Assembly (NCBI GenBank): GCA_963816785.1
Contig: CAWFLL010000004.1
Location: 1,054,001-1,118,000 of the forward strand
Length of the DNA: 64,000 bases
From: VRUE01 sp963816785
GTDB lineage: Bacteria > Actinomycetota > Thermoleophilia > Solirubrobacterales > 70-9
Direction of reading: 5' to 3'
Program-made: the position numbers and the translations under genes
Shown here: one piece after another, positions 25,711 through 34,684 of the stretch
Numbering within the stretch: position 1 is the stretch's first letter
Layout of the letters: each line of letters starts with the position of its first letter
The notes under the pieces: model-generated
Seen by the model: the letters and a program-made list of their open reading frames with translations, nothing else
Told to the model about the DNA's origin: nothing
Database searches by the model: none

Positions 25711-26474
25711 CGCCGCAGCTCCCACATCTCGATGAAACCGTGGTCGGCGAAGCCCATCCGCTCATACAGCGGGGCCCCCGCCCGGGTCGCCTGCAGCGAG
25801 CCGGTCCGCATCCCTTCGCGACGCGCGGCGTCGAGGATGCTCCAGACGAGCCAGCCGGCGATGCCGCGGCGCTGGTGCTCAGGCGGGGTCGCGACGCCGA
25901 TGACGCAGCAGTCGTCGCCGATCTCGATCGTCCCGGCGCAGCAAACCTGCTCATCGTCCTCGAAGGCGCCGTGCCAGCGGATCGAGGTGTCGCCGCCAAG
26001 CCCGCCGCGGAATCCGTCCGGTCCGTAGCCGTAGGCACGGTCGTTGAGCTCGGCCGCGGTCGCGGCGTCGCCGGGCCGTCGCTCGACCCCGGCCGGGCAG
26101 GGCGGCCCGGGCGCCAGGTCGGCCAGTTCCAGCGCCATCGCCCGCGGGGCGGCGTCGAGCGCATGACCGCGCGAGGCGAGCAGGTCGGCGGTCTCGCGGT
26201 CCGAGTCGGGGACCCAGACCGTCCAGGCGCGGATCCCCTCGGTGTCGTAGGTCTCCCCCAGAGCGTCGAGCTCGACGGCCAGCACCGCCGGCTCGGCGTA
26301 GTAGACGGAGTTGAAGAGCGAGCGCTGCGGTGTCGCCGGGGTCAGCGCCGCAAGCAGGCCGTCGCGGCGGATCAGCCGCGAGTCGGGGGCGCCCCCGCCG
26401 AACGCCACGACCTCCTCGCGGACGCCCTCGATCGCCCGCCGCCGCAACTCCGCCTGGTCGAGGCGTCCGCCCAC
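25707..26474 (-). CDS. GNAT-family N-acetyltransferase
   Basis: The 255-aa protein has a divergent N-terminal half and a C-terminal GNAT domain. The acetyl-CoA-binding segment V(A)TPPEHQRRGIAGWLV, the Q/RxxGxG/A signature, is at about residues 190-205, and the final strand LYERMGFADHGF is typical. The acceptor is unknown. The GTG start at 26474 is 9 bp behind the broken SRPBCC gene. The gene overlaps the propeller gene downstream, suggesting a shared transcript. Confidence 0.85.
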   Translation of the reverse strand: MGGRLDQAELRRRAIEGVREEVVAFGGGAPDSRLIRRDGLLAALTPATPQRSLFNSVYYAEPAVLAVELDALGETYDTEGIRAWTVWVPDSDRETADLLASRGHALDAAPRAMALELADLAPGPPCPAGVERRPGDAATAAELNDRAYGYGPDGFRGGLGGDTSIRWHGAFEDDEQVCCAGTIEIGDDCCVIGVATPPEHQRRGIAGWLVWSILDAARREGMRTGSLQATRAGAPLYERMGFADHGFIEMWELRR

Positions 26475-26482
26475 CGGGCCGC

Positions 26483-26927
26483 TCAGGCCCTGGCGGCGGC
26501 GCGCCGCTCGGACTCCGTGGCGATCCCGTTGAGGAGCTGCTTCACGGCCCGCCTGCTGACCGCGACGACGGCCCGGCCGCCGACCGGCACCGCCGCGTGG
26601 GTGCGGACCGCGTAGGTAACCCGGGTAGCCTCGTCGTGCGGGGTCAGCTCCACGGTGCCGACATGGTCACGCACCGGCGCACCCGAGAGCAGGGTGTAGG
26701 AGAACCGGCGCGGGGGGTCGTAGACGAGCACTTCCTCCCTCCAGCGGCGGCCCGACCGCGTGCAGGACCCTGATCGCGCCGACTCCGTTCGGGGCCGGCT
26801 CGCCCTCGCACTCGAGCTCGGAGCGTCGGACCGGCGTGATCTCGGCGTAGCCGCGGTGGTCGGTGAGGACGTCGAAGACCACCTCGGGCGGGGCCTGGAC
26901 CTCGCGGACGAAAGTGAAGCTGGCCAT
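26483..26927 (-). pseudogene. SRPBCC (START-like/polyketide cyclase) family gene, frameshifted
   Basis: The first frame encodes MASFTFVREVQAPPEVVFDVL and continues to AVGPP, a normal SRPBCC N-terminus. The second frame resumes with WREEVLVYDPPRRFSY and runs to the end at 26483 as a typical C-terminal half. The break is one extra base in the plus-strand stretch ccagcggcgg (26741-26750). Joined, the protein would be about 147 aa, the usual length. Either the gene is broken or the assembly has an error. The ATG at 26927 overlaps the stop of a leader ORF. The leader itself is degraded in this copy, which favours real decay. Confidence 0.75.
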
Positions 26928-27005
26928 CAGACCAGGCTCGCGCTTCGCTCGCTGCGCGAGGAATCAGATACGCACGCTTGCTCGCTCCGCACTCGTGGCA
27001 GGCTA
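26927..27005 (-). promoter_or_regulatory. Dispersed leader element, copy B (degenerate), before the SRPBCC gene
   Basis: On the minus strand a TAGCCT box (27000-27005) is followed after 7 nt by GTG 26992. A 21-codon ORF runs to a TGA overlapping the SRPBCC ATG (TGATG). The sequence aligns along its whole length with the zwf leader. In the frame matching the WFF peptide a TGG codon has become TGA, and the peptide remnant reads FLAQRAKRE. Confidence 0.55.
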
Positions 27006-27027
27006 TCGGGGCAGGACGCTGAGACGG

Positions 27028-28032
27028 CTAGAGGAGCTTCCAGCGCTGCGGGTCGGTTCCATCGACCGGCGCCGCCTCGCCGAGGATCGCCATGTGGTCG
27101 AGGCAGGAGAGGACGATCTGCAGCGCCCAGGCGCTGACCGGCGAGTTGACGTTGTCGGGGCCGACGATCTCGGCGACGATCTCGAACGGCTGCTTCTCTC
27201 CCGCGGCGAGGAAGGAGCGCACCTTGCCGAGCAGCTCGTCCACCTGCGCCCGCGCCTCGGCGATCTTCGCCTCGGGTTGGCGGAAGGGGCGGCCGTGGCC
27301 GGGAAGGCAGAGGTCGACCGCCAGCGGCTCGACCTCGTCGAGGCTGGCGAGGAATTCCCCGACCGGGTCGGGGCTGTGGCCGTGGTCGAAGAACAGCACC
27401 GTTCGGCCCAGCAGGTGGTCGCCGGAGATCATCAGCCGCCGCTCAGGCTGGTGCAGGACGACGTGGGAGGGGGCGTGGCCGGGCGTCTCGTGGACCTGCC
27501 AGGCGCCGAGGTCGGTCTCGACCTCGACCCCGGGCAGGAGGTCGCGGTCGGGCTCGACGATCGCCTCGATGCCGGTCTCCTCTTCGCCTTCGCGCGACTC
27601 GCGGTAGCGCTCGAGCGCCGCCGGCGGGACGCCGCTCTGGCGCGCCACCTCGATCCGGTGCTCGAGCGCCGCGGCAGGGTCGTCGGCATGGAGCCGGACG
27701 TGCCCCCAGGCCGGGTGCATCCAGAGCTCGCAGCCGGCGCCCTCGACGATCGGGGCCGCCAGGCCGTAGTGGTCGGTGTGGGAGTGGGTGCAGACGAGCA
27801 GCCTCACGTCCTCGAGGCCGAAGCCGGCCTGGGCAAGGGCGAGGTCGAACTGGCGCAGGCGCCCCTTGCCGCCGATCCCGGTGTCGAAGAGGACGACGCC
27901 GCCGTCGGCGGCGACCGCCCAGACGTTGCCGTGCGGCACCCCTGGCCAGGGCAGCGGCAGCCGCAGCCGCCACACCCCGGGCAGCATCCTCTCCGTCCGC
28001 GGCGCCTCGGGCCGCTTGCGCTCCCCGCTCAT
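27028..28032 (-). CDS. MBL-fold metallo-hydrolase (glyoxalase II/beta-lactamase-like)
   Basis: The 334-aa protein has the metal-binding HSHTDHYG motif (HxHxDH) at about residue 82. ETPGHAPSHVVL, MISGDHLLG and LPGHGRP supply further histidines and the bridging aspartate. A C-terminal helical region of about 80 residues follows, as in the MBL plus winged-helix (LACTB2-like) group. The substrate is unknown. ATG 28032 is preferred because AGGA lies 9 nt upstream; the frame extends to 28050. It is divergent from the MFS gene. Confidence 0.85.
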   Translation of the reverse strand: MSGERKRPEAPRTERMLPGVWRLRLPLPWPGVPHGNVWAVAADGGVVLFDTGIGGKGRLRQFDLALAQAGFGLEDVRLLVCTHSHTDHYGLAAPIVEGAGCELWMHPAWGHVRLHADDPAAALEHRIEVARQSGVPPAALERYRESREGEEETGIEAIVEPDRDLLPGVEVETDLGAWQVHETPGHAPSHVVLHQPERRLMISGDHLLGRTVLFFDHGHSPDPVGEFLASLDEVEPLAVDLCLPGHGRPFRQPEAKIAEARAQVDELLGKVRSFLAAGEKQPFEIVAEIVGPDNVNSPVSAWALQIVLSCLDHMAILGEAAPVDGTDPQRWKLL

Positions 28033-28089
28033 CGTCGGGCATCCTCGCACCCCCCAGGCTGCCGATGCGTGAGCACGATCATGCTCGGA

Positions 28090-28095
28090 TAGGTT
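28090..28095 (+). promoter_or_regulatory. -10 box of the MFS-ltrA pair
   Basis: TAGGTT lies 9 nt before the ATG at 28105. No Shine-Dalgarno sequence is seen between them, consistent with a very short leader. Confidence 0.4.
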
Positions 28096-28104
28096 TGCCG
28101 GGCG

Positions 28105-29658
28105 ATGGAGTCGAGCAGCCCCAAGCGCGCCGGCCTGATCCTGAGCGCCCTGATCCTGGTTGCCGCTGTCGCCAACCTCAACCTCGCCGTCGCCAACGTC
28201 GCCCTTCCCGACATCGGCAAGGATTTCGACGCCGGTCAGACGACTCTCAACCTGGTCGCGGTCGGCTACTCCCTCGGCCTCGCGGCCTCGGTCCTCTATC
28301 TCGGCGCGCTCGGCGATCGCTACGGCCGCAAGATGATGCTGGTGCTCGGGATGGGGCTCTCGATCCCGGCCTCCTTGCTGGCGGGCCTGGCTCCGTCGAT
28401 CGGGGTCCTCTTCGTCGCCCGAGTGATCGGGGGCATCGCAGCCGGAATGGCCTTTCCGACCACGCTGGCGTTGATCACGGCGCTCTGGTCGGGGGCAGCT
28501 CGAACCCGCGCGATCGCGCTCTGGTCGGCGCTCGGAGGAGCGATCGCCTCACTCGGACCGCTCCTCTCGGGCGCCCTGCTGGAGCAGTTCGACTGGGGTT
28601 CGGTCTTTCTGATCACGCTGCCGCTTGCGACCATTGCCCTCTATATGGCGTGGCGCTACGTCCCCGCCCACGTCAACGAGACCACCGACCCGGTCGACAA
28701 CCTCGGCGGCATCCTGTCGATGCTCATGGTCGCGGCGCTGGTTCTGGGCATCAATTTCGCGCCGGTGCCGGGCAAGGGCTCCCTGGCGGTCGGGCTCGGC
28801 GTGATCGCGCTCGCCGCGACCGCGGCATTCATCATCCGCCAACGGCGCGCGCCCGCCCCGCTCTACGACCTCAGCGTGGCGAGGAGGCGGGTCTTCTGGG
28901 TCGCGGCGTGCGCGGGGATCATCGTCTTCGGTTCGCTGATGGGAGCGATGTTCATCGGCCAGCAGTTCCTGCAGAACGTCCTCGACTACTCGAGCCTGGA
29001 CGCCGGCCTGGCGATCCTGCCGGCGGCAGCGCTGATGGTGGTGGTCGCACCCCGCTCGGCGAAGCTGGTCGAGGCTCGCGGCGCCCGCTTCACCCTTCTC
29101 CTCGGCTACCTCTTCTGCGTGTTGGGTTTCCTCACCATGCTGCTGCTCTGGAAGGAGGACATCTCCTACTGGAAGGTCGGCCTTGGCTACGCGCTGATCG
29201 GGGTCGGGGTCGGCTTCGCCGGAACACCCGCCTCGCACTCCCTGACCGGGTCGGTGCCGGTCAGGCGGGCGGGGATGGCATCCGGCACGGCCGATCTGCA
29301 GCGGGACCTGGGTGGCGCGATCATGCAATCGATCTTCGGGGCGCTCCTCACCGCAGGCTATGCCGCCGCCGCGAATGCAGCAATCGCCGAATCGCCGCAA
29401 CAGGCCCAGGTCAGCGACGAGGTGAAGGGGGAGCTGACCAAGTCGTTCTCGAGCGCCGCCGATCTCGCCACCCAGTACCCGGGTCACACTGAACAGATCA
29501 TCACGGCGGCAAAGTCCTCATTCCTGCAGGGCGACGCCTGGGCCTACAGCGCCGGGATCGTCGCGATCCTGCTCGGCGCGGCCCTCGTCTTCTTCTTCTT
29601 CCCGGGCAAGGAGCAGGAGAGGGAGCTGCTGGAGCAGTATCACGCCGAAGACGCCTGA
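28105..29658 (+). CDS. MFS drug/proton antiporter, DHA2 (EmrB/QacA) family
   Basis: The 517-aa membrane protein has about 14 hydrophobic segments. The MFS signature between TM2 and TM3 is LGALGDRYGRKMM, and an NLAVANVALPDIGKDF segment in TM1 is typical of DHA2 transporters. It should export cationic or amphipathic compounds using the proton gradient; the substrate is unknown. Near the C-terminus an extended loop (residues about 430-475) precedes the last helix, as in QacA-like proteins. The next gene begins 7 bp after its stop. Confidence 0.88.
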   Translation: MESSSPKRAGLILSALILVAAVANLNLAVANVALPDIGKDFDAGQTTLNLVAVGYSLGLAASVLYLGALGDRYGRKMMLVLGMGLSIPASLLAGLAPSIGVLFVARVIGGIAAGMAFPTTLALITALWSGAARTRAIALWSALGGAIASLGPLLSGALLEQFDWGSVFLITLPLATIALYMAWRYVPAHVNETTDPVDNLGGILSMLMVAALVLGINFAPVPGKGSLAVGLGVIALAATAAFIIRQRRAPAPLYDLSVARRRVFWVAACAGIIVFGSLMGAMFIGQQFLQNVLDYSSLDAGLAILPAAALMVVVAPRSAKLVEARGARFTLLLGYLFCVLGFLTMLLLWKEDISYWKVGLGYALIGVGVGFAGTPASHSLTGSVPVRRAGMASGTADLQRDLGGAIMQSIFGALLTAGYAAAANAAIAESPQQAQVSDEVKGELTKSFSSAADLATQYPGHTEQIITAAKSSFLQGDAWAYSAGIVAILLGAALVFFFFPGKEQERELLEQYHAEDA

Positions 29659-29665
29659 CTGGGGT

Positions 29666-30850
29666 ATGGCCGCCGGCGACCAAACCCGCCAGCCCCGCCT
29701 CCGGCCGCGGCTGCGAGAGGAGGAGCGGGTGACCCCGCTGGAGCTCTTCTTCGACCTCGTCTTCGTGCTGGCGCTCACCCAGTGCACGGCGCTGATGTCC
29801 CATGACCCGTCCTGGTCGGGCCTCGCCCAGGGAATGCTCGTCCTCGGCATGCTGTGGTGGGCTTGGGTCGGATACGCCTGGCTGACCAGCGTCGTCGACC
29901 CCGAGGAGGGCGCCGTCCGCCTCGTCATCTTCGGCGCGATGGCGGCGTTGCTGGTGGTGTCCCTCTGCGTCCCACAGGCTTTCGGGGAGCTCGGCCTCGT
30001 CTTCGCCCTCGCCTACGGCATGGTCCGGATCGCCCAGATCGCCCTCTTCATCCTCGCCAGCCGCGAGGACGACGCGCTGCGCCACTCGGTCCTCGGCCTG
30101 GCGATCAGCACCGCCATCGCGATCACGCTGCTCACCGCCGCCTCCTTCTTCGACGGCACCGCCCAGGGGGCGCTGTGGGCGCTCGTGCTCTTTCTCGACC
30201 TGGCCGGCCCGATGGTCATCCCCCCCGATGGGTGGAGGCTCATGGCCGAGCATTTCGCCGAGCGCCACGGCCTGATCGTGATCATCGCCCTCGGCGAGTC
30301 GATCGTCGCAATCGGGGTGGGAGCGGCCGGCGAGCTGAGCGCCGGCATCACCGCCGCGGCCGTGCTCGGCGTCGCGCTGACGGCGGCGATGTGGTGGATC
30401 TACTTCGACGTCGTGGCGCTGATCTCAGGGCGCCGCCTCGCCGCCGCCGAGCCGGGCAGGGTGCAGAACACGATGGCCCGCGACTCCTACTCCTATCTGC
30501 ACCTGCCGATGGTGGCCGGGATCGTCCTCGTCGCCCTCGGCTTGAAGAAGACGATCGGGCACTTCGACGGCCATCTCGACGCCGTCCCCGCATTCGCCCT
30601 GCTCGGCGGCCTCGCCATCTACCTGCTCGGGCTCGTCGCCTTCCGCTACCGCCACATCCACACGCTCAACCGGCGCCGCCTGCTGCTTGCGATCGTCCTC
30701 CTGATCCTGGTGCCGGTGGCGACCGAGATCCCCGCGGTCGCCGCGGTGGCGATCGCCAACCTGCTGCTCTGGGTGCTGATCGCGGTCGAGACCAGGGGCT
30801 ATGGCGAGGAGCGCCACCGCCTGCGCCGCCCGGAGCCATCCGAGGCCTAG
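29666..30850 (+). CDS. ltrA: Low temperature requirement protein A (LtrA) family membrane protein
   Basis: The 394-aa polytopic protein opens with the LtrA signature VTPLELFFDLVFVLALTQ and contains HGLIVIIALGESIVAIG in its second half, both hallmarks of the family. About ten hydrophobic segments are visible. The family is named from a Listeria mutant unable to grow in the cold; the molecular function is unknown. It lies 7 bp behind the MFS gene, so the two are probably co-transcribed. It is followed by a convergent aldo/keto reductase. Confidence 0.85.
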   Translation: MAAGDQTRQPRLRPRLREEERVTPLELFFDLVFVLALTQCTALMSHDPSWSGLAQGMLVLGMLWWAWVGYAWLTSVVDPEEGAVRLVIFGAMAALLVVSLCVPQAFGELGLVFALAYGMVRIAQIALFILASREDDALRHSVLGLAISTAIAITLLTAASFFDGTAQGALWALVLFLDLAGPMVIPPDGWRLMAEHFAERHGLIVIIALGESIVAIGVGAAGELSAGITAAAVLGVALTAAMWWIYFDVVALISGRRLAAAEPGRVQNTMARDSYSYLHLPMVAGIVLVALGLKKTIGHFDGHLDAVPAFALLGGLAIYLLGLVAFRYRHIHTLNRRRLLLAIVLLILVPVATEIPAVAAVAIANLLLWVLIAVETRGYGEERHRLRRPEPSEA

Positions 30851-30878
30851 GGGGACCGGCGAGTGAAAAGAGCCGCCC

Positions 30879-31718
30879 TCACGCGGCGGCGAAGTCGGAG
30901 GGATCGGGACCTGTGCGCTGGCCGGAGTCGAGGCCTTCGATCGCCGCCATCTCCGCCTCGCTCAGCTCGAAGTCGAAGATGTCGATGTTCTCGCGGATCC
31001 GCTCCCTGCTCACCGACTTCGGGATGACGATGTTGCCGAGCTGGATGTGCCAGCGCAGGATCGCCTGAGCGGGGGACTTCCCATGAGCGGAGGCGATCGA
31101 GGAGATCGTCTCGTCGTCGAGCAGCTGCCCCTTGGCGAGGGGGCTCCAGGCCTCGGTCGCGATGTCGTGCTCGGCGTGCCACTCGCGCAGCTCGCGCTGC
31201 TGAAGGCGCGGATGCAACTCGATCTGGTTGACCGTCGGAAGCGTCGACGTCTCCTGCTCCAGCCGCTCCAGGTCATCAATCCGGAAGTTGGAAACGCCGA
31301 TCGTGCGGGCACGCCCTTCCTCGTGGATCCGCTCGAAGGCCCGCCAGGTGTCGACGAAGCGGCCCTCGGTCGGCATCGGCCAGTGGATCAGGTAGAGGTC
31401 GAGGTGGTCGAAGCCCAGGCGCCCGAGGCTGGCCTCGAAGGCCTCGAGGGCCTCGTCGTAGCCCTGCTGGGAATTCCACAGCTTTGTCGTGACGAAGACC
31501 TCGTCCCGCGGTGTCCCGGAGGCGGCGATCGCCTCGCCCACCCCCTTCTCGTTTCGGTAGGCGGCGGCGGTGTCGATGTGGCGGTACCCGGCCTCAAGCG
31601 CCTCCTCGACGACCCCCCTCGTCTCCTCCGGGGGCACCTGGAAGACGCCGAACCCGAGCTGCGGGATCTCGACTCCGTCGTGGAGCTCGATCTGCGGGAT
31701 CGCCGTGACTTCGACCAT
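30879..31718 (-). CDS. Aldo/keto reductase (2,5-diketo-D-gluconate reductase type)
   Basis: The 279-aa NADPH-dependent oxidoreductase shows the family catalytic tetrad: the Asp in GYRHIDTAAAYRNE with its Tyr, the Lys in VTTKLWN, and the His in LDLYLIHWPMP. The C-terminal segment NIVIPKSVSRERIREN binds the 2'-phosphate of NADPH. The length is typical of AKR5-type enzymes. The ATG at 31718 is preceded by AGGAAGG. The physiological substrate is likely a small aldehyde or keto sugar. Confidence 0.92.
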   Translation of the reverse strand: MVEVTAIPQIELHDGVEIPQLGFGVFQVPPEETRGVVEEALEAGYRHIDTAAAYRNEKGVGEAIAASGTPRDEVFVTTKLWNSQQGYDEALEAFEASLGRLGFDHLDLYLIHWPMPTEGRFVDTWRAFERIHEEGRARTIGVSNFRIDDLERLEQETSTLPTVNQIELHPRLQQRELREWHAEHDIATEAWSPLAKGQLLDDETISSIASAHGKSPAQAILRWHIQLGNIVIPKSVSRERIRENIDIFDFELSEAEMAAIEGLDSGQRTGPDPSDFAAA

Positions 31719-31791
31719 GGGCTTCCTTCCTCTCGCGGACTACGGGAGTCATTACCCGCCAGGGCTCTGGCTCAAGCCGCGGGCCGGGGGA

Positions 31792-31965
31792 TCAGGTCGT
31801 CGCGAGGCCGATGGCCAGCAGGGGAAAGGCCGCCATCGTCCCCAGGAAGGCGCCGATCGCGAGGCCGGTGAGGGCCCCGGTCGTGCGCGATCGGGCGCCG
31901 CTGATGAGGCCGACGAGCACGCCGAAGGCGACGATTCCGAGACCTAGCCAGAAGATGTCGGGCAT
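31792..31965 (-). CDS. Small two-helix membrane protein (57 aa)
   Basis: A short frame starts at ATG 31965 and ends at TGA 31792-31794. It encodes two hydrophobic segments (IFWLGLGIVAFGVLVGLI and a second rich in G, A, L and F) separated by the basic turn SGARSRTTG. Nearly every third codon position is G or C, like the surrounding genes, which supports coding. No strong ribosome binding site is present. A function cannot be assigned. Confidence 0.5.
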   Translation of the reverse strand: MPDIFWLGLGIVAFGVLVGLISGARSRTTGALTGLAIGAFLGTMAAFPLLAIGLATT

Positions 31966-32130
31966 GAGCGCGCGCGAGATTATCAGCGCCCGGCCAAGGC
32001 AGGATCGCTCGAGCGCCGATAGAGCTGATGCCGAGTGGACGAGTCAGGCGGTTCGGACAAGACGCTGATGCCGGCCGGCAGGGTCGAGCCGGGCCACGGG
32101 GATCCTTCCACCACCACCTGTGCGAACCGT

Positions 32131-32136
32131 TACGTT
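32131..32136 (+). promoter_or_regulatory. -10 box of the Vps62-like gene
   Basis: TACGTT lies 7 nt before the ATG at 32144 and supports that start, giving a leaderless transcript. It also argues against the upstream in-frame GTG at 32120. Confidence 0.45.
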
Positions 32137-32143
32137 GCGGGCG

Positions 32144-34091
32144 ATGGGCCGCCTGATCAGGGTCGCAGTCGTCGTGGTGTCGATCGTCTCCGCGATTGCC
32201 ACTTCGGCCTCCACCGCGGAAGGCAAGAGCGCGGCGCAGCAGCTGATCGAGGCCTACGCGCCGCGGCTCGAGATTCGGGCCCAGGAGAACCCGCCCTGCG
32301 ACACGACCGAGGAGCAGTACGAGTCGACGAGGGTCGGCACCGTGCTCGGCAACCCCGACGTCGTGCTGGCGAGGGAAGGAGAGGACGGCAAGGAAGTGCC
32401 GGTGAGGAAGGGGCCGACGACGGCCGACATCGCCGGTCTCGGCGAGGACAACTACATCAACATCCCCGGCGACCCCCTCGGCGACACCTGCGTCTATTCG
32501 AAGGACTTCGCGGCGATCAAGCGGAGGGGCGAAGCGCCGCCGACCACCTACGCCCACATCGCCCGCGAGAAGGGGCGAGCCGGCCTCGCGGTCCAGTACT
32601 GGTTCTTCTGGTACTTCAACCAGTTCAACGACCTCCACGAGGGCGACTGGGAGGGGATGCAGGTCGTTTTCGAGTCCTCCGACCCGTCAACGGCCCTGGA
32701 AGAGGGCCCGAGTGAAATCGCCCTCTACCAGCACGCCGGGGGGGAGAAGGCCAAGTGGGATGACGGCAAGGTCGAGAAGGAGGGAACCCACCCGGTCGTC
32801 TATCCGGCCGCGGGATCGCACGCGACCTTCTACGAGGCCGCGGTCTACGTCGAGAACGGCCGCAAGGGCTCCGGCGTCGGCTGCGACAACACGACCGAAC
32901 CGCACCGTCGGCTCAACGTGCGGCCCGATTCTGGCCCCGACCGAACCCGGCCCCGGGAGCCGCTTCAGATGGCTCACCTACGAGGGCCACTGGGGCCAGA
33001 AGGAGAAGGGCTTCAACAACGGCCCGACCGGGCCGGCGACGAAGGAGCAGTGGCTCGAACCGCTGACCTGGATGGATGGCGTCCGCACGACCAGCCCCCG
33101 CCTGCCGGTCGGCTCGGTGCTCGGGCCGACGGTGACGAAGTCGTTCTGCGGGACCGTCGCCGACGTCACCTCCTTCCTCAATAAATCGCAGCGCAAGCGC
33201 TGGATCCTGATCGTCGTGCCGGCCCTGCTGCTGGGCCTGATCCTGTTCGTCGTCTGGCGCACCCGCTGGCGGCCGGTCGACATCACCGAGCTCCGCCGCA
33301 CCCGCGCCTTCGGCCAGCTGCTGCTGAGCGCCGGGCGCCTCTACGGGCACCATGCCCGGGTCTTCGTCCCGATCGGCCTCAGCGCGATCCCGATAGTCGG
33401 CGGGATGACGGCGCTGAGCTGGCTCATAGCCGGGGGTGAGACCGGCCGCGGCCTCGACGATCGGACCGGGATCTCGGGGCTCCATGTCGCGCTCGGCGAA
33501 GTGATCGCCGGGCTCGGGCTTCCGGTGGCATCAGCGGTGGTCGCGGCCGCGGTCGTGGTCGCGATCCGCGAACTCGACGAGACCGGGGCGGCGGGCTTCG
33601 TCGGCGCCTACCGGGGGGTCTGGCGCCGGTTCGGTCGGGTCGTCGGGGCCCAGCTCCTGTCGACGTTGGCGATCATCCTGATGGCGATATCGGTGATCGG
33701 CCTGCCGTTCGCGGCCTGGAAGTACATCGGGTGGCTGTTCGTGAAGCAGCGGGTCCTGTTCGAGGACAGCGGCGTGCGGGATGCCTTCCGCGGCAGCTCG
33801 GAGCTGGTCCGGGGTCGGTGGTGGTACACGCTGCGGGTCGCCGCCTTCCTCTGGCTGCTCAGCGTCATCGTCGGGCCGATCCTCGGCTTCGCGCTGATCT
33901 TCACCTTCATGCCGCTGCTGCTGATCAACGCCGTCGGCTCGATCGCCTTCGCGCTGATGGTCCCCTATGTCGCGATCGGTCAGACCCTCCTCTACTTCGA
34001 CCTCCAGGTCGCCGAGCGGGCGCCCGCCAGGCGCTGGCGCGAGCGCCTGTGGCGGCCGGCCCGCACCGAGCCGCTAGGTTTGGAGCCGTGA
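32144..34091 (+). pseudogene. Secreted Vps62-like domain plus polytopic membrane domain, one frame broken
   Basis: The first frame encodes a signal peptide (LIRVAVVVVSIVSAIATSAS) and a domain with YWFFWYFNQFNDLHEGDWEG, as in Vps62/DUF946-like proteins. The reading is lost at the CCC in 32924-32926, where one extra C shifts the frame. The second frame continues with LAPTEPGPGSRFRWLTYEGHWG and then about seven membrane segments to 34091. Joined, the protein would be about 648 aa. Its function is unknown. A single-base error in a C-run or a true mutation can both explain the break. The stop overlaps the next gene (GTGA). Confidence 0.7.
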
Positions 34092-34684
34092 GGATCCTTG
34101 CCTTCAGCGACCTGCACCGGGACCTCGGTCAGGCCGCCAGCCTGGTCGAGATGTCGGCCGACGCGGACGTCGTGATCGGCGCCGGCGATTTCGCCTCGAT
34201 CCACGAGGGGCTGGGCGAGGAGATCGAGGCGCTATCGCCGATCGAGAAGCCGACCGTGCTGGTGCCGGGCAACAACGAGACCGAGGAGGCGCTGCGCGAG
34301 GCCGCCGCCGGTTGGGGCGCGGCGACCGTCCTCCACGGTGGTGGCACCGAGATCGACGGCGTCGAGTTCTACGGGCTCGGCGCCGGCGTACCGGTGACCC
34401 CCTGGGACTGGAGCTTCGACCTCGACGAGGAGGCGGCGGCCGAGAAGCTGTCCGGCTGCCCCGAGGGCGCGGTCCTCGTCCTCCACTCCCCGCCGCAGGG
34501 CCATTGCGACACCAACGGCGCCGGCGACCACTTCGGCAGCGAGGCGCTGCTGCGGGCGATCGAGGAGAAGCGGCCACGGCTTGCGGTCTGCGGGCACATC
34601 CACGAGTCGTGGGGCTGCGAGAGCCGGGTCGGCGAGACACCGGTCCGCAACCTCGGGCCGAGCGGAACCTGGCTCGAGGCCTAG
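34088..34684 (+). CDS. Calcineurin-like metallophosphoesterase
   Basis: The 198-aa protein carries the dimetal phosphoesterase motifs in order: SDLHRD at the N-terminus (DxH), GAGDF (GD), PGNNE (GNxE variant of GNHD), VLHSPP and CGHIHESWG (GHxH). The small size and the motif GNNE match Icc/YfcE-related phosphodiesterases of broad specificity. The GTG start at 34088 overlaps the stop of the preceding membrane gene. It converges with the RibD-like gene, with a 4-bp overlap. Confidence 0.88.
   Translation: MRILAFSDLHRDLGQAASLVEMSADADVVIGAGDFASIHEGLGEEIEALSPIEKPTVLVPGNNETEEALREAAAGWGAATVLHGGGTEIDGVEFYGLGAGVPVTPWDWSFDLDEEAAAEKLSGCPEGAVLVLHSPPQGHCDTNGAGDHFGSEALLRAIEEKRPRLAVCGHIHESWGCESRVGETPVRNLGPSGTWLEA

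Noticed and set aside
32120..32143. GTG 32120 as start of the Vps62-like gene
   Set aside because: The TACGTT box lies between it and ATG 32144, and the signal peptide begins at the ATG.
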